Assembly (NCBI GenBank): GCA_947499305.1
Contig: CANMNN010000004.1
Location: 1-64,000, forward strand
From: an uncultured Arenicella sp.
GTDB lineage: Bacteria > Pseudomonadota > Gammaproteobacteria > Arenicellales > Arenicellaceae
DNA length: 64,000 nucleotides
Reading direction: 5' to 3'
In this document: one piece after another, positions 35,294 to 44,232 of the stretch
Numbering within the stretch: position 1 is the stretch's first letter
Layout of the letters: every line of letters starts with the position of its first letter
The notes under the pieces: generated by a model
Database searches by the model: none
What the model saw: only the letters and a program-made list of their open reading frames with translations
What the model was told of the DNA's origin: nothing
Translations under genes and position numbers: made by a program

Positions 35294-36475
35294 GTGTCCT
35301 CAGATAATCATGTTATGAGCCAATCTATTTCCTTTAAAACAGTCGCAAATGTTCAGCTTGCCGATGATTCAGTTCTCCAACTACCCGAAGAGCTCGGTCG
35401 TCTGGCGTGTGCGCGACCGATGATTGTTAGTGATAAAGGAATTGTCGGGCTTGGGCTTCTCGATTCGGTTTTCGAAATTTTCGATAGTCATTCAATTGAA
35501 TACGCCTTGTATGATGAGACGCAAGCTGACCCTCCGATAAAAAATGTTTTGGACGCGGCAGAACAAGCTAAGAGTTTCGGCGCCGATTCGGTAATAGGGT
35601 TTGGCGGTGGCAGCTCTTTAGATGTTGCCAAGCTTGTTGCAAGCGTGGTCGGCGCAGAACAAGCTCTTGAGGATATGTTTGGTGTTGATCAAATAACTGG
35701 TTCTAGGCTGCCCTTGATTCAAGTGCCTACCACCGCCGGCACTGGTTCTGAAGCCACGGGTGTGGCAATAGTCACAACCGGGGAAGCCACCAAGGCGGGG
35801 ATTGTAAGTTCGACATTGTTGGCCGATACAATACTGTTAGACCCGAAACTCACACTTGGGCTGCCTCCCATGGTCACTGCTGCAACAGGAATCGACGCGA
35901 TGGTGCACGCTGTCGAAGCGTACACCAGTATTCGACTCAAGAATCCGATTTCAGATATGCTCGCGCTTAAAGCACTGAGCCTGATGTCCCGGAGTATTCG
36001 AACCGTGGTTTCTAATGGGACTGATTTAAGGGCACGCAGTGATATGTTGCTGGGCGCCATGTTCGCTGGGCAAGCCTTCGCTAATGCACCGGTTGGGGCA
36101 GTACATGCCTTAGCTTATCCGCTGGGCGGGTTGTTTCACATACCTCATGGTCTGAGCAATTCGCTAGTTTTACCTCATGTCATTAAGTTTAACGGCGCAT
36201 CTGCCGATGAGTTATACCAGGAACTGATTCCAGTAATCGACGGTGTTTCTGAAGAGCAACCGTTAGGGAAATCTGCAAGCGAATCGCTGAGCATCTATTT
36301 TTCCGAGCTAGCGAAAGACTTGGGCTTGGAAACGCGCCTAAGTGAAGTAGGCATACCAGAATCAGCGCTCTCAGAGCTAGCCAAACAATCGATGTTGCAA
36401 GAGCGATTGCTAATTAATAACCCTCGAAGTGTTAGTTATGAGCAAGCGTTGGATATTTATCGTCAGGCATATTAA
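35294..36475 (+). CDS. Iron-containing alcohol dehydrogenase
   Basis: This is a 393-residue group III NAD(P)-dependent alcohol dehydrogenase. The N-terminal Rossmann-like domain has FGGGSSLDVAK (103-113) and the cofactor loop TTAGTGSEAT (146-155). The metal ligands fit D201 and H205 in GIDAMVHAVEAY, with H271 and H285 in the segment VHALAYPLGGLFHIPHG. The start is GTG 35294, with an in-frame ATG at 35315 as alternative; neither has a strong SD. It begins an apparent four-gene run with a thioesterase, a MaoC hydratase and an SDR, which suggests oxidation of an alcohol to an acyl compound. Confidence 0.9.
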   Translation: MSSDNHVMSQSISFKTVANVQLADDSVLQLPEELGRLACARPMIVSDKGIVGLGLLDSVFEIFDSHSIEYALYDETQADPPIKNVLDAAEQAKSFGADSVIGFGGGSSLDVAKLVASVVGAEQALEDMFGVDQITGSRLPLIQVPTTAGTGSEATGVAIVTTGEATKAGIVSSTLLADTILLDPKLTLGLPPMVTAATGIDAMVHAVEAYTSIRLKNPISDMLALKALSLMSRSIRTVVSNGTDLRARSDMLLGAMFAGQAFANAPVGAVHALAYPLGGLFHIPHGLSNSLVLPHVIKFNGASADELYQELIPVIDGVSEEQPLGKSASESLSIYFSELAKDLGLETRLSEVGIPESALSELAKQSMLQERLLINNPRSVSYEQALDIYRQAY

Positions 36476-36477
36476 TA

Positions 36478-36906
36478 ATGACAGACACTAGGCAGAAATC
36501 GAATTACGTTTATTTCAAAGAGATTCAAACTCGATGGAAGGACAACGACATTTATGGCCACGTGAACAATGTAAGCTATTACAGCTATTTCGACACGGTC
36601 GCTAATTGTTATCTAATAGAGAGAGCTGGTTTAGATATACATAACGCGAAAGAGGTCGGTTTTGTGGTGGCATCAAGTTGTGATTATTTCTCGCCCATCG
36701 CTTTTCCAGAGAAGATAACAGCGGCTTTTCGAGTTAACGTTATTGGCTCTAAGTCAGTAGAGTATGGTTTAGCTATATTTAGCGAAAAACATGATTTGGC
36801 ATGTGCTGTTGGTCGTTTTACCCACGTGTTCGTTGATCGTGCAACGCAAACATCTGTGGTAATTCCAGAAAGCATTCGAGCGGCGTTAATGGCTGCTAAA
36901 TCCTAG
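36478..36906 (+). CDS. 4HBT/YbgC-type acyl-CoA thioesterase
   Basis: This is a 142-residue hotdog-fold thioesterase that probably hydrolyses acyl-CoA in the cytoplasm. The family signature is RWKDNDIYGHVNNVSYYSYFD (about residues 20-39), with the catalytic aspartate in DNDIYGHVNN. It starts 2 bases after the alcohol dehydrogenase stop, so the two are translated from one mRNA. Acyl-chain preference cannot be read from the sequence. Confidence 0.9.
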   Translation: MTDTRQKSNYVYFKEIQTRWKDNDIYGHVNNVSYYSYFDTVANCYLIERAGLDIHNAKEVGFVVASSCDYFSPIAFPEKITAAFRVNVIGSKSVEYGLAIFSEKHDLACAVGRFTHVFVDRATQTSVVIPESIRAALMAAKS

Positions 36907-37013
36907 ATTGCTTGCCGGGTTAGATTGCGTTTTGCCTTAATCAAGGGCTGGGCTCGATCAACCTAGGGCTTAAGCGTATTAAATAGAACAGTAATATCAA
37001 TGAAGGAGAGAAC

Positions 37014-37475
37014 ATGAGCAGAATTTTAACACCCGAAACCCTAGAGAGTGCGATAGGCCAAGAAATTGGCACATCGGAATGGTTTGAAGTGACCCAGGAG
37101 AATGTAAATATCTTTGCAGACGTCACAGCGGATCATCAGTTTATTCATATCGACCCAGTTAAGGCTGCTGAGACTCCATTTGGGGGAACAATTGCACACG
37201 GTTTCTACACTTTGTCGATGCTTTCCCACTTTGCTGAGACTGGCTGTGGTGTAGTGATGGAGAACACTAAAATGGGTGTAAATTATGGCTGCGATAAACT
37301 GCGTTTTATTCAACCTGTGCGAGTTGGTTCTCAGATTCGAGGTCGCTCGGTGTTGAGTTCGGCGGTTGAGAAAAACCCCGGCCAGTATTTGTTTACTTCT
37401 CAAATGACAGTCGAAATTGAAGGTGTTGACAAACCCGCACTAATAGCTGACTGGCTAACCATGGTTTTCGTATAG
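37014..37475 (+). CDS. MaoC-like (R)-specific enoyl-CoA hydratase
   Basis: This is a 153-residue hotdog protein. The hydratase-2 motif is complete: TADHQFIHIDPVKAAETPFG then GTIAHGFYTLSML, giving the catalytic D40/H45 pair. Such enzymes hydrate trans-2-enoyl-CoA to (R)-3-hydroxyacyl-CoA. A good AGGAG lies before the ATG. The next gene encodes an MFE-2-like dehydrogenase that would act on the same (R)-hydroxyacyl-CoA, so the pair looks like the two halves of peroxisomal MFE-2 as separate proteins. Confidence 0.9.
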   Translation: MSRILTPETLESAIGQEIGTSEWFEVTQENVNIFADVTADHQFIHIDPVKAAETPFGGTIAHGFYTLSMLSHFAETGCGVVMENTKMGVNYGCDKLRFIQPVRVGSQIRGRSVLSSAVEKNPGQYLFTSQMTVEIEGVDKPALIADWLTMVFV

Positions 37476-37527
37476 TCTGCATTCGTTCTACATTTTTTAA
37501 AAATAGGTTTATAGAAAGGTAATATCA

Positions 37528-38445
37528 ATGAGTATTAATTTTAATGATCAGGTCGCAATTGTAACGGGAGCGGGAAATGGTTTAGGGCGTAGCCACGCCC
37601 TGGAACTTGCAAAGCGAGGAGCCAAAGTTGTTATCAATGATTTAGGCGGCGCGCGTGATGGCACGGGCGGCGGAAGTGAAGCTGCGAAAGAAGTGGTTGC
37701 CCTTATCGAAGCAAATGGCGGTGAAGCGATTGCTAATGGTGCAAATGTTGCTGATTTTGATCAAGTCCAACAAATGATAAAGCAGACGATGGACAAATGG
37801 GGGCGCGTTGATGTGTTGGTCAATAACGCTGGGATATTGCGCGATAAGTCGTTTGCCAAGATGGATCTAGCCGACTTTCAAACCGTGCTCGATGTGCACT
37901 TGATGGGCAGTGTAAATTGCACAAAGGCAGTTTGGGACATTATGCGAGAGCAGAATTACGGTCGTATTGTAATGACTACCTCATCAAGTGGTATGTATGG
38001 GAATTTTGGCCAAGCCAACTATGGCGCGGCTAAGATGGCCCTGGTTGGATTCATGAACACCTTAGTGTTAGAAGGCAAAAAATATGGTGTAAATATAAAC
38101 ACCCTATCACCAACCGCTGGCACTCGAATGCTCGAAGATATTATCGAGGACAAGCAAGTAATGGAATTGATGAGTGTTGAATCCGTTACTGCAGCACTGG
38201 TTGCCTTATGTGATCGAGAGGCGCCAAATAGAACTATTTTATGTGCTGGAGCTGGCGGCTACGCCACAACTCACATCTATGAAACTGAAGGAATATTTCT
38301 ACCTCCGAGCGAGCAAACTCCTGAGAATGTGAGAGCCAATATGGATGCGATTCATAATACAGAAGGTGAGAAAATGCTGTTAGCAGGGTTTGAACAAACT
38401 AATAAATTTGTCGAAAAGGCGGTCGCGTACATCAAATCCCAATAG
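37528..38445 (+). CDS. SDR-family (3R)-hydroxyacyl-CoA dehydrogenase-like protein
   Basis: This is a 305-residue short-chain dehydrogenase. The NAD motif is TGAGNGLGR (13-21), followed by GAKVVINDLGGARDGTGGGS, a segment typical of the dehydrogenase part of MFE-2. The catalytic tyrosine and lysine are Y165 and K169 in NYGAAK, with the catalytic serine about 13 residues earlier. A C-terminal extension beyond the core SDR (residues 255-305) is also like MFE-2. It probably oxidises (3R)-hydroxyacyl-CoA made by the preceding MaoC hydratase. A terminator follows. Confidence 0.9.
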   Translation: MSINFNDQVAIVTGAGNGLGRSHALELAKRGAKVVINDLGGARDGTGGGSEAAKEVVALIEANGGEAIANGANVADFDQVQQMIKQTMDKWGRVDVLVNNAGILRDKSFAKMDLADFQTVLDVHLMGSVNCTKAVWDIMREQNYGRIVMTTSSSGMYGNFGQANYGAAKMALVGFMNTLVLEGKKYGVNINTLSPTAGTRMLEDIIEDKQVMELMSVESVTAALVALCDREAPNRTILCAGAGGYATTHIYETEGIFLPPSEQTPENVRANMDAIHNTEGEKMLLAGFEQTNKFVEKAVAYIKSQ

Positions 38446-38465
38446 TCTTTAGTCTGTGTTAAAGC

Positions 38466-38507
38466 ACCCTGCCTTTCGAACGGAGCCTTCCGAAAGGCAG
38501 GGTTTTA
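38466..38507 (+). terminator. Rho-independent terminator after the SDR gene
   Basis: A 13-bp perfect stem (38466-38478 with 38491-38503) has a 12-base loop and a short T run. It ends the alcohol dehydrogenase-thioesterase-MaoC-SDR run. Confidence 0.9.
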
Positions 38508-38534
38508 TTAGCAAATAATAATTCTGAGTTATAA

Positions 38535-38567
38535 CGAAAAAATGAGATTGGCCTTTCAGCCAATCTC
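38535..38567 (-). terminator. Rho-independent terminator of the TonB-C-like gene
   Basis: A perfect 9-bp stem (38544-38552 with 38559-38567) has a 6-base loop. On the minus strand it is followed by a run of six T residues. It lies 60 bases beyond the stop of the minus-strand gene at 38628. Confidence 0.88.
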
Positions 38568-38627
38568 GTAGATCCACGTGTGAGCTATTACTAGAGTAAT
38601 TATTATTGGAATGATTTCTTTATAGAG

Positions 38628-39140
38628 CTAGTTAAAACTGATTTCGATCGGGAAATCCATTGAGCATGAGCTGTTCCCACAATACGCCGGCTCGAAGTTG
38701 GTTCTTCTGAGAGTCTTATCTAAGTAAGCTACTAGTTCAGGGTTTACCGCTTCACCAGATGCCTTATTAACGATAACGCCGTTAACCTTACCCTCGCTAT
38801 TTACGCCAACCAACACACTCAATGCTTGATTGTCGCCGTAAAGCTTATTGGCTTTAACCAGTGGTTTGTAAACGCTGGCTAAACCCTGGTTTGGAAAAGG
38901 AGGGCGAGCATCATCGGCTAATTGGTCAAACTTTGCTTTAACAAGTTCCTGCTGGTCTAAAGTGAGGGCTTCATACCTCTTATTGAATGGCACATTCGAC
39001 GTCGCGGCGACGGAAGGAATTAAGCTTCCCGCACGAGCCTCTCCATTAAGGGAGTATAGCTTGCTTGAAGTTGAGGCGGATGCGCCTTGAATGCTTAGTG
39101 CAAGTGATGCACTGAGAAGTAAAGTTGTTAACGTTTTCAT
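38628..39140 (-). CDS. Small exported protein with TonB C-terminal-like domain
   Basis: This is a 170-residue protein with a signal peptide of 22 residues (ends GASAS). Residues 85-170 resemble the TonB C-terminal fold: LSVLVGVNSEGKVNGVIVNK, a helix with YLDKTLRRTNFEPAYC, and the ending MDFPIEISFN. Two cysteines, C153 and C158, flank a short loop and may form a disulphide, unusual for TonB. There is no N-terminal membrane anchor or proline-rich spacer, so it is not a full TonB. It may be a periplasmic partner or a stand-alone domain. The nearby TonB receptors make a link tempting but unproven. Confidence 0.75.
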   Translation of the reverse strand: MKTLTTLLLSASLALSIQGASASTSSKLYSLNGEARAGSLIPSVAATSNVPFNKRYEALTLDQQELVKAKFDQLADDARPPFPNQGLASVYKPLVKANKLYGDNQALSVLVGVNSEGKVNGVIVNKASGEAVNPELVAYLDKTLRRTNFEPAYCGNSSCSMDFPIEISFN

Positions 39141-39255
39141 GGTGGCTCCGATTTTTAAAAGTGTCTATCTAAAACTGAGTGCCAGTAATTGGCGCCTCTG
39201 AAATATTAGATGCGTATCTTTTAAAAATGGATTCAGAATTTGCTAAAAACTTTTT

Positions 39256-40611
39256 CTATATGCTTATTTTTAGCTCCGTCATTACGCGTTTAAGAAGCCA
39301 GATAGCGATCAAGAATGTGATTGCATTTGCGAGTGCCATGCTCGCAAATAAGCCCTTTAATTCAAATAGATATGCGCCAACCAGCGCAAGTGGAAAACAT
39401 AGGCCCACAAGTTTAATTAGATTGATGTAAAGCGCCATTTTAGGTTTGCCGAGTACATTCATCGAAACATTAATTAGAACGACTATTCCAGATAGGCCAT
39501 AACTGATAGGCACAATAAATAGGAAGCCCTTAATGGTATTTTGTACGCTTTGCTGATCGCTAAACAAAGCTGCGATAGTGCCTGATAACAATACGAGAAC
39601 AGCATAGACTGCTAATTGAAATCCAAGTACGAATTTAAAGCTCAGGCTCAATACTTGAATAATACGATCTGTTTTTTGAGCGCCTAAATTTTGGCCAATG
39701 AACATCGGAATAGTCGACGACATGGCATAAACCACCATCAAACTAACGGCTTCTATTCGAACACCTACTCCGAAACCCGCTACTGCGTCGGTACCAAATT
39801 TCGCCACAACGATGGTTAATAAAACCCCTGTCAGTGGCACGATCACGTTCGCGAGTATTGCCGGCACGGCGATTTCGAGTAGCTGTTTAGCATTTTCTTG
39901 GAATTCTGCGAGCGTTGGAAATGCCGCGACTAGAAGCGACTCTTTAATGGCGATGTAATACAAGCCAATAAACATTGAAATTAGTACCGCGATGACTGTT
40001 GCGATAGCCGCGCCTTGCATTCCATAAGCTGGAATCGGTCCAATACCGAAAATTAGTATTGGGTCTAGAATGACATTACTAAGCGTCATCACGATGGCGA
40101 TTATTGCCGAGGTTTTGGTATCGCCTAGAGCTCTGAAGGTGCTTGAGCAAACCTGAGTTATCATCATGAACACGATTCCGATGGACCATGTTTGCATGTA
40201 ATCCATGATCGAGGGCAGGGTCTCTTCATCCGCTCCAAGTGCGCTAAATAAGGGAGCAATGCTTAGAACTAACACCACGCTGACTATAATCGATGTAGCG
40301 AAGGTAAGGTAGAAACCGTCGGTAATGAGTCTCGCAGCCAAACCCATCCTTTCCGCACCAATTAGCTTGGAGGTAAGTGATGAAATAGCCATTCCAAAGC
40401 CCAGCGCGATACTCGTGACCAAGAATGTAATTGGCATTGCGAAACCAATCGCCGCAAGTTCTGTCGTTCCTAAAAACGAGATGAAATAACTATCCACCAA
40501 GCCAAGGCCCATGATCGCCACAAGAGCGAATAACATGGGGATAGTCAAACGAATTAGGGTTGGCCCTATAGGGTCCGAGATAATCGACTGGCGCCGACTA
40601 GAGGTATTCAT
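39256..40611 (-). CDS. MATE-family multidrug/toxin efflux transporter
   Basis: This is a 451-residue inner-membrane exporter with 12 predicted helices in two homologous halves, driven by Na+ or H+. The MATE signature is visible in PTLIRLTIPMLFALVAIMGL and DSYFISFLGTTELAAIGF, and in the second half in VAGFGVGVRIEAVSLM and SSTIPMFIGQNLGAQKTDR. The NorM or DinF subgroup cannot be fixed by eye. It lies downstream of a 136-base gap after the DUF442 gene on the same strand and may have its own promoter. Confidence 0.93.
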   Translation of the reverse strand: MNTSSRRQSIISDPIGPTLIRLTIPMLFALVAIMGLGLVDSYFISFLGTTELAAIGFAMPITFLVTSIALGFGMAISSLTSKLIGAERMGLAARLITDGFYLTFATSIIVSVVLVLSIAPLFSALGADEETLPSIMDYMQTWSIGIVFMMITQVCSSTFRALGDTKTSAIIAIVMTLSNVILDPILIFGIGPIPAYGMQGAAIATVIAVLISMFIGLYYIAIKESLLVAAFPTLAEFQENAKQLLEIAVPAILANVIVPLTGVLLTIVVAKFGTDAVAGFGVGVRIEAVSLMVVYAMSSTIPMFIGQNLGAQKTDRIIQVLSLSFKFVLGFQLAVYAVLVLLSGTIAALFSDQQSVQNTIKGFLFIVPISYGLSGIVVLINVSMNVLGKPKMALYINLIKLVGLCFPLALVGAYLFELKGLFASMALANAITFLIAIWLLKRVMTELKISI

Positions 40612-40747
40612 AAAGTGTCGTACTCATTGAAATTGACTGAATCCAAGAGGGGAAACCATCGGGGCCAATAAAAGGCGAAGCTATGTTGAAATTTAAATGC
40701 TCAATTTCAAACAGACAGGGACTTTTGCGTAGCTAAGTTTTTCGAGA

Positions 40748-41173
40748 CTAGGCTTGTACACTCTCTAATACCGCTCGAGCATTGCCAAGAGGTATTCCTG
40801 CAGCTTGAGCTTTATCAATTGCTTCATCAACGCTAATCGCACCACTTGGGATTTGGCCTAACGCCCATATAAAAGATGAGCGCATGCCGCTTCTGCAGTG
40901 CGCTAGCACCGCACCATCCGCCGTAGCCAAAATTCGCTTAAAATCTTCGACTAAATCAGCGGGGAGGGGTTTCCCGTTAGCCATCGGCAAGTAATGATAG
41001 CTTATGCCGTGATCCTTCGCCTTTGCCGCGGCTTCTGCCGAGCTAAATTGGCCTGGCTCTTCATTATCAGGGCGATTGTTGATAATGGTATTGATGCCGG
41101 CCTTTGTGAGTTGCTCGAAGTCGTGAGCCGTAATTTGACCACCAACATAGAGGTTTTTGTGTAGTTGTTTCAT
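40748..41173 (-). CDS. DUF442 / BLH-type phosphatase-like protein
   Basis: This is a 141-residue protein of the DUF442 (TIGR01244-like, BLH) group, which shares the tyrosine-phosphatase fold. The active-site loop is HCRSGMRS (92-99) with C93 as nucleophile, giving the CxxGxR pattern. The N-terminus NLYVGGQITAHDFEQLTKAGINTIINNRPDNE is typical. Members are linked to sulphide metabolism or sulphur transfer in some bacteria, but this is not shown here. It starts 7 bases after the end of TgpA, so it is the last gene of the second MoxR cluster. Confidence 0.85.
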   Translation of the reverse strand: MKQLHKNLYVGGQITAHDFEQLTKAGINTIINNRPDNEEPGQFSSAEAAAKAKDHGISYHYLPMANGKPLPADLVEDFKRILATADGAVLAHCRSGMRSSFIWALGQIPSGAISVDEAIDKAQAAGIPLGNARAVLESVQA

Positions 41174-41180
41174 CTTGATA

Positions 41181-43286
41181 CTAATTCTTTTTAGGTTTAA
41201 AGCGCGCGATTACGTTCTTGAATTGCTTAATATCGCTTTGGCTATCGCCGCTATCGATACTATATCGCAGTTGGTAGTACTGGTTTGTGATTTGCTCGAT
41301 ATCCGTCTGATTGGACGGAAACGAAGAGCGTAGTCGGCGTGAAAATTCGAGTGGGGTTTCACTGGGTCTCTTATAAATCTTATGGCGTTTGAACTTATGA
41401 ACGAATTTCAGGTAGGCCCGCTGAACTGGATTACGTTCTACCGGCTTGGGCACCAACTGCCAAAAATAAAATAGCAAGAGCGTGATGCCGCCCAACGACA
41501 TTATACTCACCAACATTGCCACACTGTTATGTTGGTCCATACCCAGTTTTGCTAATAGCTGACGCTGGGCATTGAAGTCATAATTGACGATCCACTTATT
41601 CCATTGATAGCTTGCACTTTTCCAGCTGTCTCCAATCTTCTTTAGCCATTTACTGGTACCAGTAGGGTTTAATAAATTTTCTAGGGCCAGGCCCGTATCA
41701 TTACTGCCAAGTAAGCCAGAATCCCACAATTCCATTAAAGCCTCCATGCCGAGATTGATGCGTTCGGGGCTAATTGTTGCAGTAGGATCCACGCGTCGCC
41801 ATTGGCCATCAATCCATACTTCGCTCCAAGCGTGAGCATCGGAGTAGCGTACTTCGATAAACTGCCCATCATTTACGCGCGAGCCACCTTGGTATCCAAC
41901 AACGACCCTAGAGGGAATGTTTAAGGATCTCATAATAATCGTAAATGCGCTTGCGTAGTGCTCACAGTACCCGCTTTGGCTGTTAAACATAAAGTCATTA
42001 AACGGGTCAAGGTCATCGAGCGCTCGTGGCGTAAGTGTGTATTCAAATGGTTGAGATTTGAAGTAGTCATAGACTCGCTCAACCATTTCGGCATTGCTAC
42101 CAGCACCTTCCCGCCAAGTGTTTAGCAATAATTGCATTTTTGCGTTGGGGCTCGAGGATATTTGGAGCAATTCCTGGCGGTTTAGCGGCTGAGAAAATTC
42201 TGCAAACGAATTGGCTGTTGAACTGCCAGCGTAGCTGAATGTATCTAGTGCTAGACGAGGTGTATAGACTGAAAAATCTCGGAGGCTAATGCCCCTGCTT
42301 TTAGTTTTAAGGTAATCTAAGTAGGGTAGGTATCTATCGGTGCTTTGCTCGTGAAGTATGGTGTACTCCCACTCGCCCTTTGTTGGCATTGAGTCTTCGG
42401 AGTTATCGGGCTTACTAACAGAATTTTTTGCTTCAGGCTTGATTACTCTCCATTGAAAACGATCCTCCATAGGCATTGTTTTCACTCGCCAATAAAGCTG
42501 ATCTTGACTTGGTGTAATGCCATTAACGAACTCTACTCTAAAGGCCAGTTCGTTATTAAACGCGGAACTGGCAAGTTCTCCTGCTACCAAATTGTCGCTC
42601 AGAGAAGTGGCGGTGCTACCTGCGTCAGAAGATGGCAAAAAGCCGAAGCTACCTTGGATGCGGGGAAAGAAAAAGAATAGCAAAATTGCGAGAGGCAAGG
42701 CTTTGGCAACCATGGAGACACTCATGCCCAAAGTGCTTTTAAGCGGAATTTTAGCTGGATTAGATATCTGCAATAAAATGCCTGTGGTCGCAATTGTGTA
42801 GGCGACTACAAGCGATATGTTGACGATCGACGAATTGAATAAAAACGAAGAGGCAGCAAGAAAGTAGAGTAGCAAACAGACTACATAGTAATCTCGCAAT
42901 GCCTCTGATTCGAGGAACTTAAGGGCCACTAATAGAATCAAAAAGCTGATACCGGCGCGTTGCCCATTCCAGCCGCCGTAGACATAGATCACCATGCCAA
43001 GGCTGGCGATGGTTAGAATCATTAATATTAGTTTCGGCGGAGGCGAAAATTTTTTAAAGATTATCACTACCTTTAATATGAAAATCGCAAATCCGAAGCC
43101 CGCAATTAATGCGTTGGCAATACTAAAATGAAGAGCAACAGCAATCCCAATGAGTACCGATAGTTGCAGTAGGGTGGAGCGATGGGCTTGATGCGTAGGA
43201 GGCTGAGAAGGCATCGGTGGAAGCTTGCTCAACAGCGGCGCCAACGGTTTTATAAGTAATTTTAGTGGGTTTGCGAGCGTTGCCAT
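41181..43286 (-). CDS. TgpA-type membrane transglutaminase (DUF3488, transglutaminase, DUF4129)
   Basis: This is a 701-residue protein from the ATG at 43286; a GTG at 43304 is also in frame and would overlap the DUF58 stop. N-terminal helices (DUF3488, about residues 25-205) are followed by a periplasmic transglutaminase core. The core has the nucleophile C441 in GYCEHYASAF, then RVVVGYQGGSR, histidine in YSDAHAWSEVW and aspartate in RVDPTATISPERI. One more helix (about 585-607) leads to a cytoplasmic DUF4129-like tail. It resembles TgpA of Pseudomonas aeruginosa, which is essential there. The substrate is unknown. It forms a cluster with DUF58 and MoxR. Confidence 0.92.
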   Translation of the reverse strand: MATLANPLKLLIKPLAPLLSKLPPMPSQPPTHQAHRSTLLQLSVLIGIAVALHFSIANALIAGFGFAIFILKVVIIFKKFSPPPKLILMILTIASLGMVIYVYGGWNGQRAGISFLILLVALKFLESEALRDYYVVCLLLYFLAASSFLFNSSIVNISLVVAYTIATTGILLQISNPAKIPLKSTLGMSVSMVAKALPLAILLFFFFPRIQGSFGFLPSSDAGSTATSLSDNLVAGELASSAFNNELAFRVEFVNGITPSQDQLYWRVKTMPMEDRFQWRVIKPEAKNSVSKPDNSEDSMPTKGEWEYTILHEQSTDRYLPYLDYLKTKSRGISLRDFSVYTPRLALDTFSYAGSSTANSFAEFSQPLNRQELLQISSSPNAKMQLLLNTWREGAGSNAEMVERVYDYFKSQPFEYTLTPRALDDLDPFNDFMFNSQSGYCEHYASAFTIIMRSLNIPSRVVVGYQGGSRVNDGQFIEVRYSDAHAWSEVWIDGQWRRVDPTATISPERINLGMEALMELWDSGLLGSNDTGLALENLLNPTGTSKWLKKIGDSWKSASYQWNKWIVNYDFNAQRQLLAKLGMDQHNSVAMLVSIMSLGGITLLLFYFWQLVPKPVERNPVQRAYLKFVHKFKRHKIYKRPSETPLEFSRRLRSSFPSNQTDIEQITNQYYQLRYSIDSGDSQSDIKQFKNVIARFKPKKN

Positions 43287-43293
43287 AACGATT

Positions 43294-44211
43294 CTAGTCC
43301 GCACTTGGTGAGGTTTCGCCCCATAAGGCGAGCGCTCTCAAACATTCGTGATAATGAATCAGTCCTTTGTCAAACTCGATGGTCTGATTCGGCATTTCAA
43401 GTTGATATGACTGGCCGTTTTGTTCGGCTTCGATTACCCAGAAACACAATTGACTCAAGCGGTCTTCGACACCAAGGCTTGAGGGCAGAGTAAACCAACT
43501 CAAATTTACCGAGGCGTTACTATTGTTCTCGTACTGTATCGATACAAGCTTGTTGGTCTTGGCAAGCGATGGCCAATGAATGTCACGCATTCGATCACCG
43601 TCTTGATAAGCCTTCATGCCGGCATAGTCCTCGGCTCCTTGTAACACATTTGCGCTTTTCAGCTCTTTTCCGTGATGGGCCCCGTCGTCAGGGAATGCAA
43701 CTAGGTCTAATGGTTGAGGATAAACCAAGCAACGTTCGTTGGGTAGAAATCGCTTCGTCCAACAAAAGAATACTCCAATTGGGTAAAGCGAACTCAAGCT
43801 AACTGGCTCGCAACTCAGGTAGCCCCGCTGAACGGTTGGAAGTTTGAGTTCAATTGTTTGGTTCTGATCTGGGTCTAACTGGGTTAATTGGTGGAAGCCG
43901 CCGGCGATCAGCCAAACCGCATGTCGAGGCTTCGAGCTTTGGTTACTCAATGTTATCGGGAACAAAGCTGACTGTCCCAGAAAAACGGATTTGCTAGGGT
44001 GGCTGGCCAATTGTAAATTAACCACGTTATTGTGGGTGTATACCATCGCGATAAGGCCGACAGACACAAGAATAAACAGCATCATGAAGGCGGATTGATT
44101 GTCAAATTTGACAGCAATTCCAAACAGCGCACAAAGAATCAATGCGTAATACCAACCGATTCTGGTGGGCAATATGTAGAGCTGCTTACGGCCTATGGTG
44201 AAATCGCTCAT
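43294..44211 (-). CDS. DUF58 protein (operon 2)
   Basis: This is a 305-residue membrane protein from the ATG at 44211; a GTG two codons earlier is possible. Two N-terminal helices (about 18-60) are followed by the DUF58 motif YAGMKAYQDGDRMRDIHWPSL and AKTNKLVSIQY. Unlike the 452-residue DUF58 of operon 1, it ends soon after that motif, without a VWA-like domain. It is the middle gene of MoxR-DUF58-TgpA. The start is 15-20 bases downstream of the MoxR stop. Confidence 0.9.
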   Translation of the reverse strand: MSDFTIGRKQLYILPTRIGWYYALILCALFGIAVKFDNQSAFMMLFILVSVGLIAMVYTHNNVVNLQLASHPSKSVFLGQSALFPITLSNQSSKPRHAVWLIAGGFHQLTQLDPDQNQTIELKLPTVQRGYLSCEPVSLSSLYPIGVFFCWTKRFLPNERCLVYPQPLDLVAFPDDGAHHGKELKSANVLQGAEDYAGMKAYQDGDRMRDIHWPSLAKTNKLVSIQYENNSNASVNLSWFTLPSSLGVEDRLSQLCFWVIEAEQNGQSYQLEMPNQTIEFDKGLIHYHECLRALALWGETSPSAD

Positions 44212-44232
44212 TAGCACGTTTTGCTGACTAAT

